Shown piece by piece: positions 20,723 through 31,739 of a stretch of 64,000 bases of DNA. Position 1 is the stretch's first letter, and every line of letters starts with the position of its first letter. The stretch comes from Phlyctochytrium arcticum (taxonomy: Eukaryota; Chytridiomycota; Chytridiomycetes; Chytridiales; Chytridiaceae): NCBI GenBank assembly GCA_025602905.1, contig JAHLKI010000005.1, forward strand, positions 1,240,001-1,304,000, written 5' to 3'. Under the pieces are notes generated by a model. It was not told the DNA's origin. It worked only from the letters and a program-made list of their open reading frames with translations, and did not search any database. Made by a program: the position numbers and the translations under genes.

Positions 20723-23700
20723 CTCAGCGCAACCCCAGAAATTTGGCGCCAAAATTTACGTAAGCCGCGTCAGAGGTTGGGAATTAACGCGAGACCATCC
20801 AATGCCCAACTTGAAAAAGCAAACTACAAGCGCAAATCTATGCTAATGGTAGTTGGTAAATACAGAGAATAATAGCAAATGAATGTGAATGTGTCCTGAA
20901 AAAATCTACGGTCTGAAAACTGCCTAATGATGAAGAGTCTAATAATAGGAACTTCTACGCTTAACATTGGCACTGATCTTGGATGAGGTACAAAAATGCT
21001 TGCAGAAAATCCAATTCCTCTGCTACTTTTCTCTCCATCATACAGATCATTCTAATGATGGTATAGAACGCGTGAGTACTTACCTCGTCAAGTGGTCATG
21101 CATACACACATAATGGAAGGTGACTCCCCAAACTTACCTTCAGTTTCGCGTGCTGGCACTTGATCAATGTTGAGCCAGAAAAATGTCATGGATTGATGGG
21201 CTATCCAGGAGTAGCATTTGCAGGCATTTTCGCCGCAGCCACAGGAGGTGAGTTGTAGCCCGCGGGTGGTCTCCTCGGTGAGGAAGTCTCGCACTATCTT
21301 CGCCTTTGCAGGTTTTCCTTGCACGTTCGTGATGTCGGCGAGGGGGGCGCTACGTTTGGGAGGAGGAAGGACTTGGTACTGCGAGATGTCTATCTCGTTC
21401 CCAAGTTTTGCGAATGTCTGCCGGCGAAGTTGTAATGGAATTAGCGTTTCGCGGACGATGGCCAAGACAACCGGCTGTGGTTTCTTCGGTACCGAAAGCC
21501 CCTTGGCACCCTTCGCAGGGCTAGCCAATGGTGTCGGAAGCGAGTTGGATGGTGAAGGGGATGGGGACAGCGGAGGGGTTGGGTTGGATGTGAGGGTGTA
21601 GTGGGCAAGGGTAGATGATGAGTAGGCTAGTTTTCCATTCTTACCGACAACATCGAACGAGAATTCAAAGAGGGTGGAGAACCAGGCCCGCAAATGTCTT
21701 ACCATTCCGGGAACGACCTTTTCCATTGCGCTTTCAAGAGGACTGAGGGTTGTTGACACCCCTCCTTCAATTGTGAAAGAAACGGCCTGCTCTTGGAATT
21801 CTTTCTCACGTTCGGTCATGGCGGCAAGTTGGGCGATGGCACTGTCATCCTTCATCGCCGTAATCAACAGCGCCTTGCGCGACACTTGCTCATCCGAGTG
21901 TTGAAATCGAATAGCCGGACGCAGTACAGACTGAAAAACCTCCATGACCTCACTTGAGCAAACTGAAAAAATAGCGGCTGCTTTTTCTGGTGACATTTTT
22001 GTAAGCAATTTTTCAAGGAAGCCGCACATGAATAAAACAATGTTCACGTAGTTCTTCTTTTCCAACCGCACGAAAAGATGGTAGAGGCGCTGAAGACAAT
22101 TCTTTATTGAGTCGATATCACCACTTGCCAAAAGATACGGCGCGTCCACAGCCAGAGGAATTGCTTCCTCGAAGACCCAGATTAATGAACTAATCATGGC
22201 TTTTCGGATGGCTGTGGCGTGCCCATTGGTCGCTGCGGCCGACTCAAAGTTTGAAATGATCTCCTTGCGGCACTCCTGCTAAGCAAGCATGGCGAGAGCC
22301 AACATGGCGGTCCGCCTTTTGGGGCGCATCTTAATGGGTGTGGTTGTTTCAATCTCTGGGTACCCTGCGACCCAGAGAGGATGGATAATGCACCAGGCGT
22401 GAATGAGGATAGCCTCTTGCACATTCAGTGAGATGTGCATTAGGTCAGGGACGGTGAGCACATGGGGCTTGAGCGAGCTGAATTTTGGTGCGTTGAAAAG
22501 CTTGCTGGCGTACATCCAGATGTAAAAGTCACCGGCAGAACAAGGGAATGTGTAAAAACGCCATCTTTTTCAGGATAACCCACCTGTGCGAAGAAAGCCT
22601 ATCAATCGCTGAAGACGCATTTTCTTTGAGGATACGGTACCTTAGCCAAGAAGATTGCCACATTCTCCAAAATCGGTATTAAGTCCGCTGCGCTTTTCAA
22701 GGGATTCGCGTCACTGCCAATGAGATGGAAGTCCTTTTGAGATGCAGCCTTGGTCGAGATACTGTACGCGTACAATTTTTTGGAAAGGACGGCACCTTGC
22801 CTAAGTTCAGCATAGGATACCGTTGGGCAGACAATGATATTCGTGACCCAATCAAGATCTTTCAAAACCGCGGTGGTGGCATCTGCGAACGCTGCAGAAA
22901 GGGGGCGTATGGAGGGATGGAGTTTAACCCCATAATTGGCCGCCGTATGAGCCGTTGTGAATTTTCCTGGGGCGTTTGCGGTGGCAGGCAATGCCCTAAT
23001 GTGACACCAGTGGAAATCATCTATGGTGACGACTGGGAGAGGACGGGTGGTGATAATTTTTTTGATCAGCTTTTCTCGGCTATCAGCAATCAGGTTGTTT
23101 GCGCGTTCTATTGACTTCGACGGGTGATAGCAGATACCCATTCGAGAGAACAGCCGCTGCGTAGTGTAGGAAGTGTTATGCAGCTGCTGACCAAGATAGC
23201 GTTTGATGTAGTTGTTCTTCCTGTCCAAGATCCAAGCATCATAACAGATAGAGAAGATTATGCCTCTCTTCTTGCGGTCATTGTGTGTTGCCGAATGAGA
23301 GTTTGAAATGGAGAAAACTGATGCTTTCAACTCGTACAAGCGAGGGTTTTGGGAGATGAACTCATCCATTTGGACAAACGGATTCTCTTTGAAAGGTACG
23401 GCGCTAAACTCCAAGAGCGCAGGGCGGTAGTCAGCCAGCGTTGGTGATTCAAGAGAAGTTTCGGGGTTTGCTTGTGTAGGAATTGACACAGACATGGCCG
23501 AAATGTCCTCTGGCGTATCGTAGTCTGCTAGAATTCCGACAGTCTCTCTCTCTCTTCCTCTTCTTCAATTGCTAGATCTGGATCATCTGCCTGCGGATTT
23601 CCGAGAGACTGAATACCAAAACAGCCGGCTTCTCTCCATCGCAAACGTGTTACATTACAAATGTACGCAGAAGTAGAACCAGCGCCAAACTGAAAGTTAA

Positions 23701-24244
23701 GTCCAAGAAGTTGCAGACGCTCAACCTCAGACCAAGATAGACGTTGAAATCGGGCAGACGTTTTACATCCACAGCTGGCACAACCAGGTTTATAGTACCA
23801 TTTCGAACCCTTTCTTCCAGGAACTGTACGGTACCACTGACCACTGCAATCCGCGGCCGGTAGCTATAGGAGGTGTAAGTACAAATAACTGAAGAGTATG
23901 TGAAGAGGATGGGCCGGGGTTCAAGACATGGGGAAGGACGATCTTCGAGATTAACCACAAGCGCAATCTACCTTTCTTTTCGGCGGCATGCCGACACTAA
24001 CGCGTTAAAATATCTAAAGTTTGGTTATTTAACTGGGTAAAAAAAGCTGCCAATGTCTTTGAAGGTACCAGAACGTCTTCTTTGTGGGCTAAAAGTACAG
24101 GTTACTATGTGTAGGTTGTGCACAAGATGGAGAAGATGGGTGAAGGTAAACAATGAAAAACCGCCTTGGGTGAATCTCGCGAACTTGGATTACATGAGCA
24201 GCAATGACTGTGCCACCCTATAGTGAGGTTGGGGTTGCGCTGAG
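20723..24244 (-). mobile_element. DNA transposon B (inner), nested in A
   Basis: 3522 bp. Both ends read CTCAGCGCAACCCCA (15-bp perfect inverted repeat), flanked by the exact 8-bp duplication AGGTCGGA. Insertion in A splits A's 5' non-coding region from A's right end. The two elements share terminal and subterminal sequence and a homologous gene but differ clearly in sequence, so they are subfamilies rather than recent copies. Confidence 0.92.
21088..23989 (-). pseudogene. Putative transposase of element B, homologue of the A gene
   Basis: Same plan as the A gene. The first exon is MPPKRK (ATG at 23987-23989) with a GTAGAT donor. The second exon has TVPGRKGSKWYYKPGC and a CASCGC zinc block, an acidic linker, then FSICYDAWILDRKNNYIKRY, VVTIDDFHWCHIRA, TANAPGKFT, HLIGSDANPLKSAADL, and LTVPDLMHISLNVQEA followed by IHPLWVAGYPEIE. 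The C-terminus has CGCGENACKCYSWIAHQS and ends NIDQVPARETEG before a possible GTAAGT donor. Lesions are a disrupted segment with stops near 22560-22640, a frameshift near 22520 and an in-frame TAG at about 22272 in an Ala-Met-Leu-Ala stretch. The donor after MPPKRK is GT here but GC in the A gene. Likely inactive, but better preserved at its ends than most elements here. Confidence 0.65.
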
Positions 24245-24252
24245 AGGTCGGA
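24245..24252. other. 8-bp target-site duplication of element B (right), AGGTCGGA
   Basis: Exact match to 20715-20722. Confidence 0.9.
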
Positions 24253-24313
24253 TCAGCTTACTTAATGTTACAATGACTGTGCCTCCCTATTGTAAAACTC
24301 GGGTTGCACTGAG

Positions 24314-24321
24314 CAGCCCGC
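24314..24321. other. 8-bp target-site duplication of element A (right), CAGCCCGC
   Basis: Exact match to 17303-17310. Confidence 0.9.
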
Positions 24322-24391
24322 CCAGGTCGGGCCAGGAACAGTACACTCGCACAGCCACCTGAAATATTGACTGCCTCTGGGGCTGACTGAA
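24322..24391 (-). repeat. About 68-bp dispersed repeat, copy 1
   Basis: The reverse complement matches 31918-31985 with very few changes, including GCAGTCAATATTTCAGGTGG and GTGCGAGTGTACTGTTCCT. Element A inserted at its edge. The nature of the parent element is unknown. Confidence 0.8.
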
Positions 24392-24795
24392 TCCAATGAG
24401 CAAATCGAATGACCACAAATGAATTGATGGTAATTATTCATGGAACACTAGCGGTTGGCGCGCCTCGCTTTGCAGCGCGCATCAACTTTATGTGTGAGAA
24501 CAATGGCAAATGCGCATAATACATGTTCCACATATATGCATCACAATTTTCATCCTTTATGTTATTTTGCAAGTAGATCTCTTTGATTTGGTCATTGCAT
24601 TTCCCTCAACTTTAAGATGGAAGTTATTATCATCTTAGCCATACCCACACATTGTGTTGTATAGTAACAGGGGGACGCTGAATGCATGAACCCCAAACAT
24701 GCAGGATATTAACGTTTGGAACTATACAGCTTCATGTGCTGAGAATTGCCAACATGGTAACTTCAAGTAAGAATCGCCAACATTTAAGGAAGAAT

Positions 24796-27700
24796 TCAGA
24801 TGATTTTGGAAAAGACCACATTCTGAACTCCATCGCCCGCATTTTCCGATCCAGTCACAACTTTAATTTGGTCTGGGTGACGACCTTGCGAAAGAGCCAC
24901 ATACAGCTGACCATGGGTGAAGACCTGAGTGCCCAAATATACGCCAACATGGTTGAAAGACTGTCCCTGGGACTTGTTGATGGTCATGGCAAATGCGCCA
25001 GTGACCGGGAACTGTCGCCGATACAAAGTAAACGGCATCCATGAATCACTGCACCTATGTGTGATTTGCGGGATAAGAACCACATTGCCAGTGAAGGGCC
25101 CTTCAATGATTTGGCAGCGTAGAAGCCGTTGCGATACCACCTCAAGTAGTTGCAAGCGAGTTCCGTTTGACAAACCACGCGAAGGGTTGAGGTTCCTGAG
25201 GAGCATGACAAACTGGCCAGGTTTGAGCTCAAGCTTGCTTGTGGGGAGGAAGTCCCGAAAGCTGCAGAGTATTGAGGAACTCTACAGGATAAGTAGAGGC
25301 GTCCTCTTGATCAACGTAGTCAGCGCTCAAGCACTCGCGGGAGTCACCAGGCAGACGTTCTACCACCCTATGATTGATCATCTGAGCGTCGTCATTCTTG
25401 ACAGCGAGAATCGCACGATCTTCAAAGTCAGCGCCGTCCGCAAAGATGTCATCGATCAAACCATCCAGGTTGTTCCCTGTAGCAACCATGGATTCCTCAA
25501 TGTTCACACGCGCACCGTTTCTGCCCTCACCAACATCAAGTAGAAACTGCTGGAAGTATGGCCGTGACTGCAGACGCAGATTGATGGTCAAATTCATTGT
25601 TGTAACGTGAGGCCAAAGGGGTGATTTTTTGAAACAGCGCCCAACTGTTGCCGACCGACCACCTTGTAGAACAACTGGCAAAATTTGCCTGAAGTCACCT
25701 CCAAAGAGCATCACTTTGCCACCAAATGGCTTGTTGACATCAAGTGCATCCCGAATAGTACGGTCAACCGCTTCAATCGCATATCGAGAAGCCATGGGTG
25801 CCTCGTCCCAGATGATCAAGTCAACCTCCCGAAGGGTGTTGGCAATTGCAGATCGAGGGCCAAAGTGACATGTACTTGTCTCGTTAAGCTCCAACGGAAT
25901 AGCGAGAGTTGAATGTGCCGTTCTTCCATCATGAAGAAGACACGCAGCAATACCACTGCTGGCCATTGCCAAACACCGGAAGCCCTCAGAATGCATCGCG
26001 CGCAACAGCGTATTGTAGACGTATGTCTTGCCGGTCCCGCCGGGCCCATCCAAGAAGAAGACTCGCTCCTGAGAGGTTGCACCTTGACGGACAGAGTCCG
26101 CCACCCTCTCGAATACCGATCTCTGATCGACATTCAAAGTGTCAATGAGCTGAGCAATATCAGTGTCTTGGTCATTTTGGTTTAAGTCTTCTTGAGCCCC
26201 ATCGTCGTTCGGATCGAACCCTTCGGAGTAGAACTCTTCTAGGTTAATCCAAGTCGACATGCGCATATTGAACGGCTCCAAAAGCCGGTCCAAGTCTGCA
26301 ATGACGCGGAATTGCCGTTGACCTTCCGACATGTCCCTCTGATCCTCGGCCATTGCTTCATAATGCTTATGAAACAGCCTTGCAACGTCTGCTGGTTCAC
26401 TGAAGGCCACCATAGTGGCAAACAGCTTGCGGATCTGTGATGGCATGGAGGACACAGTTGCTTCCTCCAGACACGTATCATACTCAGTGTCATCCTCAAG
26501 GAGCCCTCGTGCAATCGCTGCCTCTTTGAACGTTTCATACAAAACGCCGTCGTGCGTTCGAAGATCCTCATAAGAGGTCGGCCCCCGTACATGACTCAAC
26601 AGCATACGCAAGTGAAAACGGTCGCTCCCAGGAGGAGCCATGGTCATGCGAGCCACGACCTTCCATGCCCTCTTCCGACGTGTCCAAGTTTTTGGACCTT
26701 GGTTCCACCGATAGTGCTCGGGGAACTCACAATAAGTAAGACCTTCACCCGCTTGCTGCTGGAGCTCTTGGTTTGTACGGAAGAATTCGGTGAGCATAGT
26801 GCGCTCATTGTTCTCTACGGCAGCCTCAGGGGCAGCCGCATCAAACGTGACATACTGCTGACCAGGCAGATGCACTGGAAGCCGAACGATATTGTGGCTA
26901 ATACTGTTTGTTTCAAAGCTGAGCATGCGCCAGCTGGCTTCCTGGGCGGAAATGTATCGCCCTTCTAGATATTGACTGATTTCGTCAATATCTTCACCCG
27001 CCTCGAGGACAGCTCGGTCCTGTCCTTTGTAAATGTACTTGTGTAAGTACTTTACTGAGCTCACCGAGTTGCAGATTTCAACGTTGATATGGCAGTCATA
27101 CTTCCCGGTTAAGTATGGGTTGTATGGAACGATCCACTCATTGCCAAGCTCCACGACTGTACCTCACACACGTTTTTGGATTCAAGGACCACCACCTCGT
27201 CGCCGGTACGTAATCAAGCCATTGTCAGAGACAGTCGTACTTTCAGCGAGAGCCTTTGGGAACTTTTTGGTGCATGCACCGTCGGCCATGCAGACATTTT
27301 GCGGATTGTCGCGTCCGCATGGACCGTGCACCATGTGTGACTTAACGGAGGCGTACAGTCGGGGCTGAGTTTCGGGATCTGGGATCTCTGCACATTCCAT
27401 GCTGTCATACTGCTCCTCGGTCGGCTTTGATTCCAACCAAACCAAAAGGTGTGTGTGAGGAAGGCCACGCTTTTGGAACTCAACGGTGTAACAATAAGCC
27501 TGCACCTTGCCAAAGACACTCTTTTTCACAATGTCGTCCAACATGTTTTGGAACTTCATGTGAAAGACGCGAACAACAATGTCGGGACGGTCCTGTGCCT
27601 TCTGGTGAGGAAGCAACAGGCGGGTGATTTCGGGCCACTTCGGGTTACAGGTCATCGTAATGAACAGATCCGGCTTGCCAAACTTGCGAACCAAAGCCAT

Positions 27701-28906
27701 AGAATCTTGGAACCTTTGCTGCATGTACCGAGGTGACCCGATTGTTGTTGCAGGAAGAACAATGCGTCGTCCAATGGTACGGGTATCACCATTGTCAAGA
27801 GCGTCAACAATCCCTTGGTAACATTCGGCTCGAAGTTGCTTCTGGTTGTGACGAATGAACTGCAAGTTTTGGGCTTCAACTCGCAGGTACTGATCAACAA
27901 TGTATTGCTGAAACAGCTTGCCCCCCATGTGCAGGACATTGGGTGAAGAACGGCACTGCATGCGGTAATGTACAAATGCATTCAAAGTTACACCGGTAGC
28001 CTCTTTGAATGGGATGCACCAACCCTGGTTACCTACAACCGTGCCAAGAACGCCGTATCAGAAAATCCGCACTTTTCAAGCTCAGCAACATGAAAGCAAA
28101 TTTAAATCATACAGTACCTTGCCGAAAGAACAATGGATATGATAGGGCATCGTACATGGGATGACATTCATTGATCCGCTTCAAGCCACCACCACGCTTG
28201 CGAAGTACGATGTCCCGGTTTGTAACATGCTCGTCATTGAGCCATACAGCAGCGACCTCCGGAGCAGCAGCCGCATTATAACGACGGGGATGTTCACCAG
28301 CTGGTACAGCGGACCCGTTGATACTAAGAACAATGTTAGTAGTACTCTGAGCCATTTCTCGCGCTGCAACAAACTGTTGAACCAAGGCGTTCTCAGTCTG
28401 CATCGCGTCGTGGATAGTTGTCACCGCCATAGGCCGGAGGTCGGAGAAAATCTCCAAACGTCGAGAGCTTTGAGCCTCCGCGTCCAAAAAGTAAATTTGA
28501 GAAAACTTGGGCAGTTCCCCGTCTTCGGCCTCCAATCCATCCCCAATCCGGTGATACAGCTCACCGTTGACCCGGAAAGTGTAGATGCCATCCCAGTCGC
28601 TCGCCAAGTTCAAGTCAAGATTGCTGGACATGCTGGTAAACGCAAAGGCTTGGTTGTATTTTCGGATGTGCGCGAGGAACTCTTTAGAGTCGTTCGTGGC
28701 TCCTGAAAACAACGGCTGTAAAGCTGCATGTGGAGAAACATGGCCTACATCATCACCTTTGGTTTTGCCGTTATGCAGCAGATTGAAGCCTTCTCGGCCT
28801 TCCACCTGAATGCGCCGCAGCTTCTGCACTCGCAATTCATATCGCCCGCATCAAACAGAGTTGCACTGTCCCGAAACTGCTCAATAGAGCAAATCGCAAC
28901 AGCCAT
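24796..28906 (-). pseudogene. Helitron Rep-helicase, frameshifted
   Basis: The replication-initiator/helicase protein used for rolling-circle transposition. From the ATG at 28904-28906 the N-terminus has the family zinc motif CRSCGAFRW. A one-base deletion in the following Cys-Cys block (about 28779) shifts the frame into ALQPLFSGATND. An intron of about 95 nt (GTACTG...TTGTAG) at about 28022-28116 joins the frame to GNQGWCIPF. Rep motifs are FQKRGLPHTHLLVWL (HUH-type His pair) and YLHKYIYKG with the catalytic Tyr. Between them lie two in-frame TGA codons near 27153-27180. The helicase has GPGGTGKT, IIWDEAPM and LFGGDFRQILPVV. A CAAG duplication near 25235 shifts the frame before the last block. 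The domain order is complete but the gene is dead as read. Confidence 0.9.
28011..28117 (-). other. Probable intron in the Helitron gene
   Basis: A GTACTG donor follows FRQ, and a GGTTGTAG acceptor precedes the codons for NQGW. Joining keeps the expected Helitron protein continuous. Edges are approximate. Confidence 0.55.
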
Positions 28907-28986
28907 AGTAAAAGTCTTTGTGTGTGTGTATGTATTGTTTTGTGATAATTTTGTGATAAAGAGTGGGGGAGCGGAGGGAGCTCTGC

Positions 28987-28996
28987 CTTATATACC
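28987..28996 (-). promoter_or_regulatory. TATA-like element upstream of the Helitron gene
   Basis: The minus strand reads CGGTATATAAGG about 80 bases before the Rep-helicase ATG, just inside the proposed 5' end. Its placement suits a core promoter. Confidence 0.45.
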
Positions 28997-29134
28997 GCGT
29001 GTCCGAAGGCTGGCCCTGTCCGGACATTAATTGATTACGGCAGCCAGCCAAGCCACCTGATGAGTCATGTCGCGACCAACATTTTTTAGTAGTAGGATAC
29101 TACGAGAATAAGAACACTACTATGATACTAGCTA

Positions 29135-31739
29135 CTAGCTCATCGCCATGTCCATTAGTGTACCAACATCCTCATCAATGGAGTCGTCCACATCACCAGC
29201 AGTAAGTTCGTTCAGGCCACGAACATCAACTGAGTCGTCCAAATTACCAGCAGCAAGTGCATCTGAATCCAGGCCACTACCAGTAGGCGGAAGAGCAGGT
29301 AGACCACAGGCAGCCCTGATGCGCGCAGCCTCCCTCACGCGAGCTACTTCGCACCGCTTTGCATTGTGGTCTACAGACCCACACGCGCTACATTTGGGCT
29401 TCGCCCTGGTAGCTGCTTTGGCCGTCGCGACGCGTTGCTGTTGCTCTCTTTCCACATGAGCCGAGAGTGTAGGATTAGCACGAGTGGATGTGTCCGTTCT
29501 TTGGCGTTTGGAGGAAGCGTGGTGCTGCGCCAAAGTGTCAGCACGCTTGTTGCGTACCGGGTTTAGAACAGATCCGCTGATGATTCCAACCTGGCTAAGT
29601 TGCTGCAGGGCACGCTGCCGTTGAGAGGAAGTTTGCAATGCATCAAATCGCTTTCGTATAGCCGCCAGCTCAACCTCTAGACGCTCATACGGATCAATTG
29701 TCGCATCGAATGGACAATATGGATCAATGTTGCTGTCGCAGGGATAATATCTCCAGGCCGGATGAATGGCTGACAGCGGGATCGTCAGATTGTACTCGTA
29801 GCGGATTTGGTCGGCGCAAGGCAAACCCATCGTGACGGCGTACTGATGATTGCATTGTTGCAGAGGACCCTCCGTGCGAGCCTCTATAATATTGTCATAG
29901 AGATGCTCATTGAAAGTAACATTCGAAAGATGTTCTCGAATCCGGTGGGTCTCAGCCAAAATTTCGCGCATCTTTGTACTCAAATGGTCTTTTTCGCGGT
30001 TGAATTCGTTCTGGATGTCAGTGAGCTGCTTCTCGATAAAAGTATCCATAGCGGCAAATATGGTCATAACGTCTCCCACCCCATTGTTAAGCCACTCTTT
30101 CAGGCAGCGATGCGACCCTTCAACTCGGGATGTGGCCCTAATTCCCAAAGTTAGAATCTGACTTGTCCAAAACTTCTCAAACCGCCTGTGGTGGACCAGC
30201 CATGTATCCTCTAGATACATGCGCATCTTCGGGAAATCGTCATCAAGTGCATCCCATAGTGTGTGAACAGCGGTGGCATAGTCGTCAAGGGATGCAGCAT
30301 AGACGACGGAGTTCCAAAGTGTAAGAACAGTTTGCTTGTTTTCGTCCGTAACATCAGGATATTTACGTACGAGCTGAGCGCCGACGTTCTCCACAATATG
30401 AAAGATACAAAGCAGAACATTGATGCCTGAGAAGAAAGTAAATAACAATCACAAATAAGTCTCGTTAACAGTTGAAAAGATACCTGGAAAGGTCGACTCC
30501 AGTGCATGCATTAATGCAGGGGCACAATCCACAAATGCAGTCTTGATTCGGCGGCTACCGGCCAACAGACCAGCTATGTTGTTGGTTGCCCAAGTGTAAT
30601 CATCTTCGGTCTCGCCTCGCAAAAACGCGTAACCTACGGTGAAGGATTTTCCAGTGCCGTCCACACCCAGGATGTTGAAAAGCGGCATTTGCCACTTGTT
30701 GGTTTTATAAGTACAATCAAGATCAGTACATCGGAGTATTGTTGCAGTTTGGCGATGCTCTTCTCATGCGCAAAAAATAAGTGCGTTAGAGCACCATCAT
30801 CGCTAGTTTGATAGCTAACTGTATACTTCGACTCAGGGTGATGCAGCCCGTCCAGCAGGCACTCTATAGCAGATCTGCCCTTTGCGGCCTCCATTTGCTC
30901 AAGAGTGCGAAAGTTGCGAATGTCTTTGTCGATAACTGAATGATTTGGAAAGGCTTTGCGAAATGACAGGACTAGCTCTTTCACCGATGTTCTGGCATGT
31001 TATCTCAGATACTCCTTGTGCTGATCGTTGAACTGTCTATAAGCTGAAAACGCCACAGTTGCGGAATCCTCGTGGTTATGCTCAAAGGCGGATTGGTGCA
31101 GGTACCACTGGTTCTTGGGACCCTTGATTCCTCGTTTGTCCTGCGCGACATACTGCTGGAATTGGCAACCGCATCGCAGACTTCCCCGATTACGTTTTTT
31201 CTGGGACTCTGATCCTACCATGGTCTCCTTCTTCTCACGAACAGAGCCCCAACGAGCGCAACGGAGGTAAAATTTCTCGTTGCTGCTGGTTCTTGCCAGA
31301 GCAAATCCATTCACCTTGGCAGTAGCCGTGGCATGATCGAGAAGCTCCTCGAGAGTATTGTAAGAAATTGCATTAGCGACCGCACCAGTCTGTAACAAGC
31401 TGACTGCGCATTCCCTTGTTAGTTTCAAGACGCGTCGCGCGACGCGTGCTGCGCAGTGTCTGCCGTGTCTTTTCTTTCCTTCATTTTACAAAGTATATAG
31501 CCTACGGTAGTTTTCCCCTCCCCCGTAGCTTAACCGACAACCCCCACAGAATAGTACTAGTCAACTGTACTTTACACTGAACAAAGTTATACTTCACCAA
31601 TGGAACATCGTCCCTGCTAATCCTGTTATACAGTCCCAGGTTGTTCGAAAGCGGGGACACTCGCGTGACTGGCTGATCCGGATGGGCCGGATGCTGCTCC
31701 ACTGTCTTCCGCAGGATCAGTGGACGTTGCAGCGATCAT
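29135..31739 (-). pseudogene. MULE transposase with SWIM and zinc knuckle, frameshifted (MULE-3)
   Basis: A possible first exon from the ATG at 31737-31739 (MIAATSTDPAED). The FAR1-like N-terminus (31428-31000) has FYLRCARWGS, GCQFQQYVAQ and an H-N-H pair in FEHNHED. The DDE core spans several frames: the first Asp in DLDCTYKTNKWQMPLF (a frameshift lies just before it, near 30725), the second Asp in KTAFVDCAPALM, then an intron near 30430-30480, CIFHIVENVG, and the Glu in TSRVEGSHRCLKEWL. The tail has a SWIM-type motif (QYAVTMGLPCADQI) and a zinc knuckle CSACGSVDHNAKRC. All three catalytic acids survive, unlike MULE-1 and MULE-2, so this is the most complete of the three. It is a different subfamily from both. 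Confidence 0.82.
31430..31447. repeat. Perfect 18-bp CpG-rich palindrome
   Basis: ACGCGTCGCGCGACGCGT is its own reverse complement. It lies near the first coding segment of MULE-3, possibly at an intron acceptor (GCGCAG). Function unknown. Confidence 0.6.

Larger units (their letters stand above)
17311..24313 (-). mobile_element. DNA transposon A (outer), split by element B
   Basis: Left end CTCAGCGCAACCCGAG, right end (reverse complement) CTCAGTGCAACCCGAG: a 16-bp inverted repeat with one mismatch, flanked by the exact 8-bp duplication CAGCCCGC. Without element B and its 8-bp duplication, A is about 3.47 kb, close to the 3.52 kb of B. It carries the gene at 17702-20527. Subterminal sequence is also shared with B: GCCAAAAWTTTACGTAAGC after the left end and AGGGWGGCACAGTCATTG inside the right end. 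An 8-bp duplication is known from hAT, KDZ and P superfamilies, but these ends start CTCAG. Confidence 0.88.
24448..29034 (-). mobile_element. Helitron copy 2, near full length
   Basis: The 3' end is at 24448 (CTAG followed by host T on the minus strand), preceded by a GC-rich hairpin. It contains a long Rep-helicase gene. The proposed 5' end is at 29034, where the minus strand reads A then TCAATTAATG, fitting the A|TC rule. There is no second 5' end in the window to compare, so this edge is tentative. It shares 2.17 kb with copy 1. Confidence 0.85.

Noticed and set aside
20723..20740. hAT-style reading of the element B end starting at CAG
   Set aside because: If the end were CAGCGCAACC, the flanking 8 bases would be GTCGGACT and AGAGGTCG, which do not match. 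Only a CTCAG start gives an exact 8-bp duplication in both elements.
27150..27185. TGA as a sense codon in this genome
   Set aside because: Intact housekeeping genes here use TGA as a normal stop (RPB5 and GID8, for example), so the two TGA codons in the Helitron are lesions.
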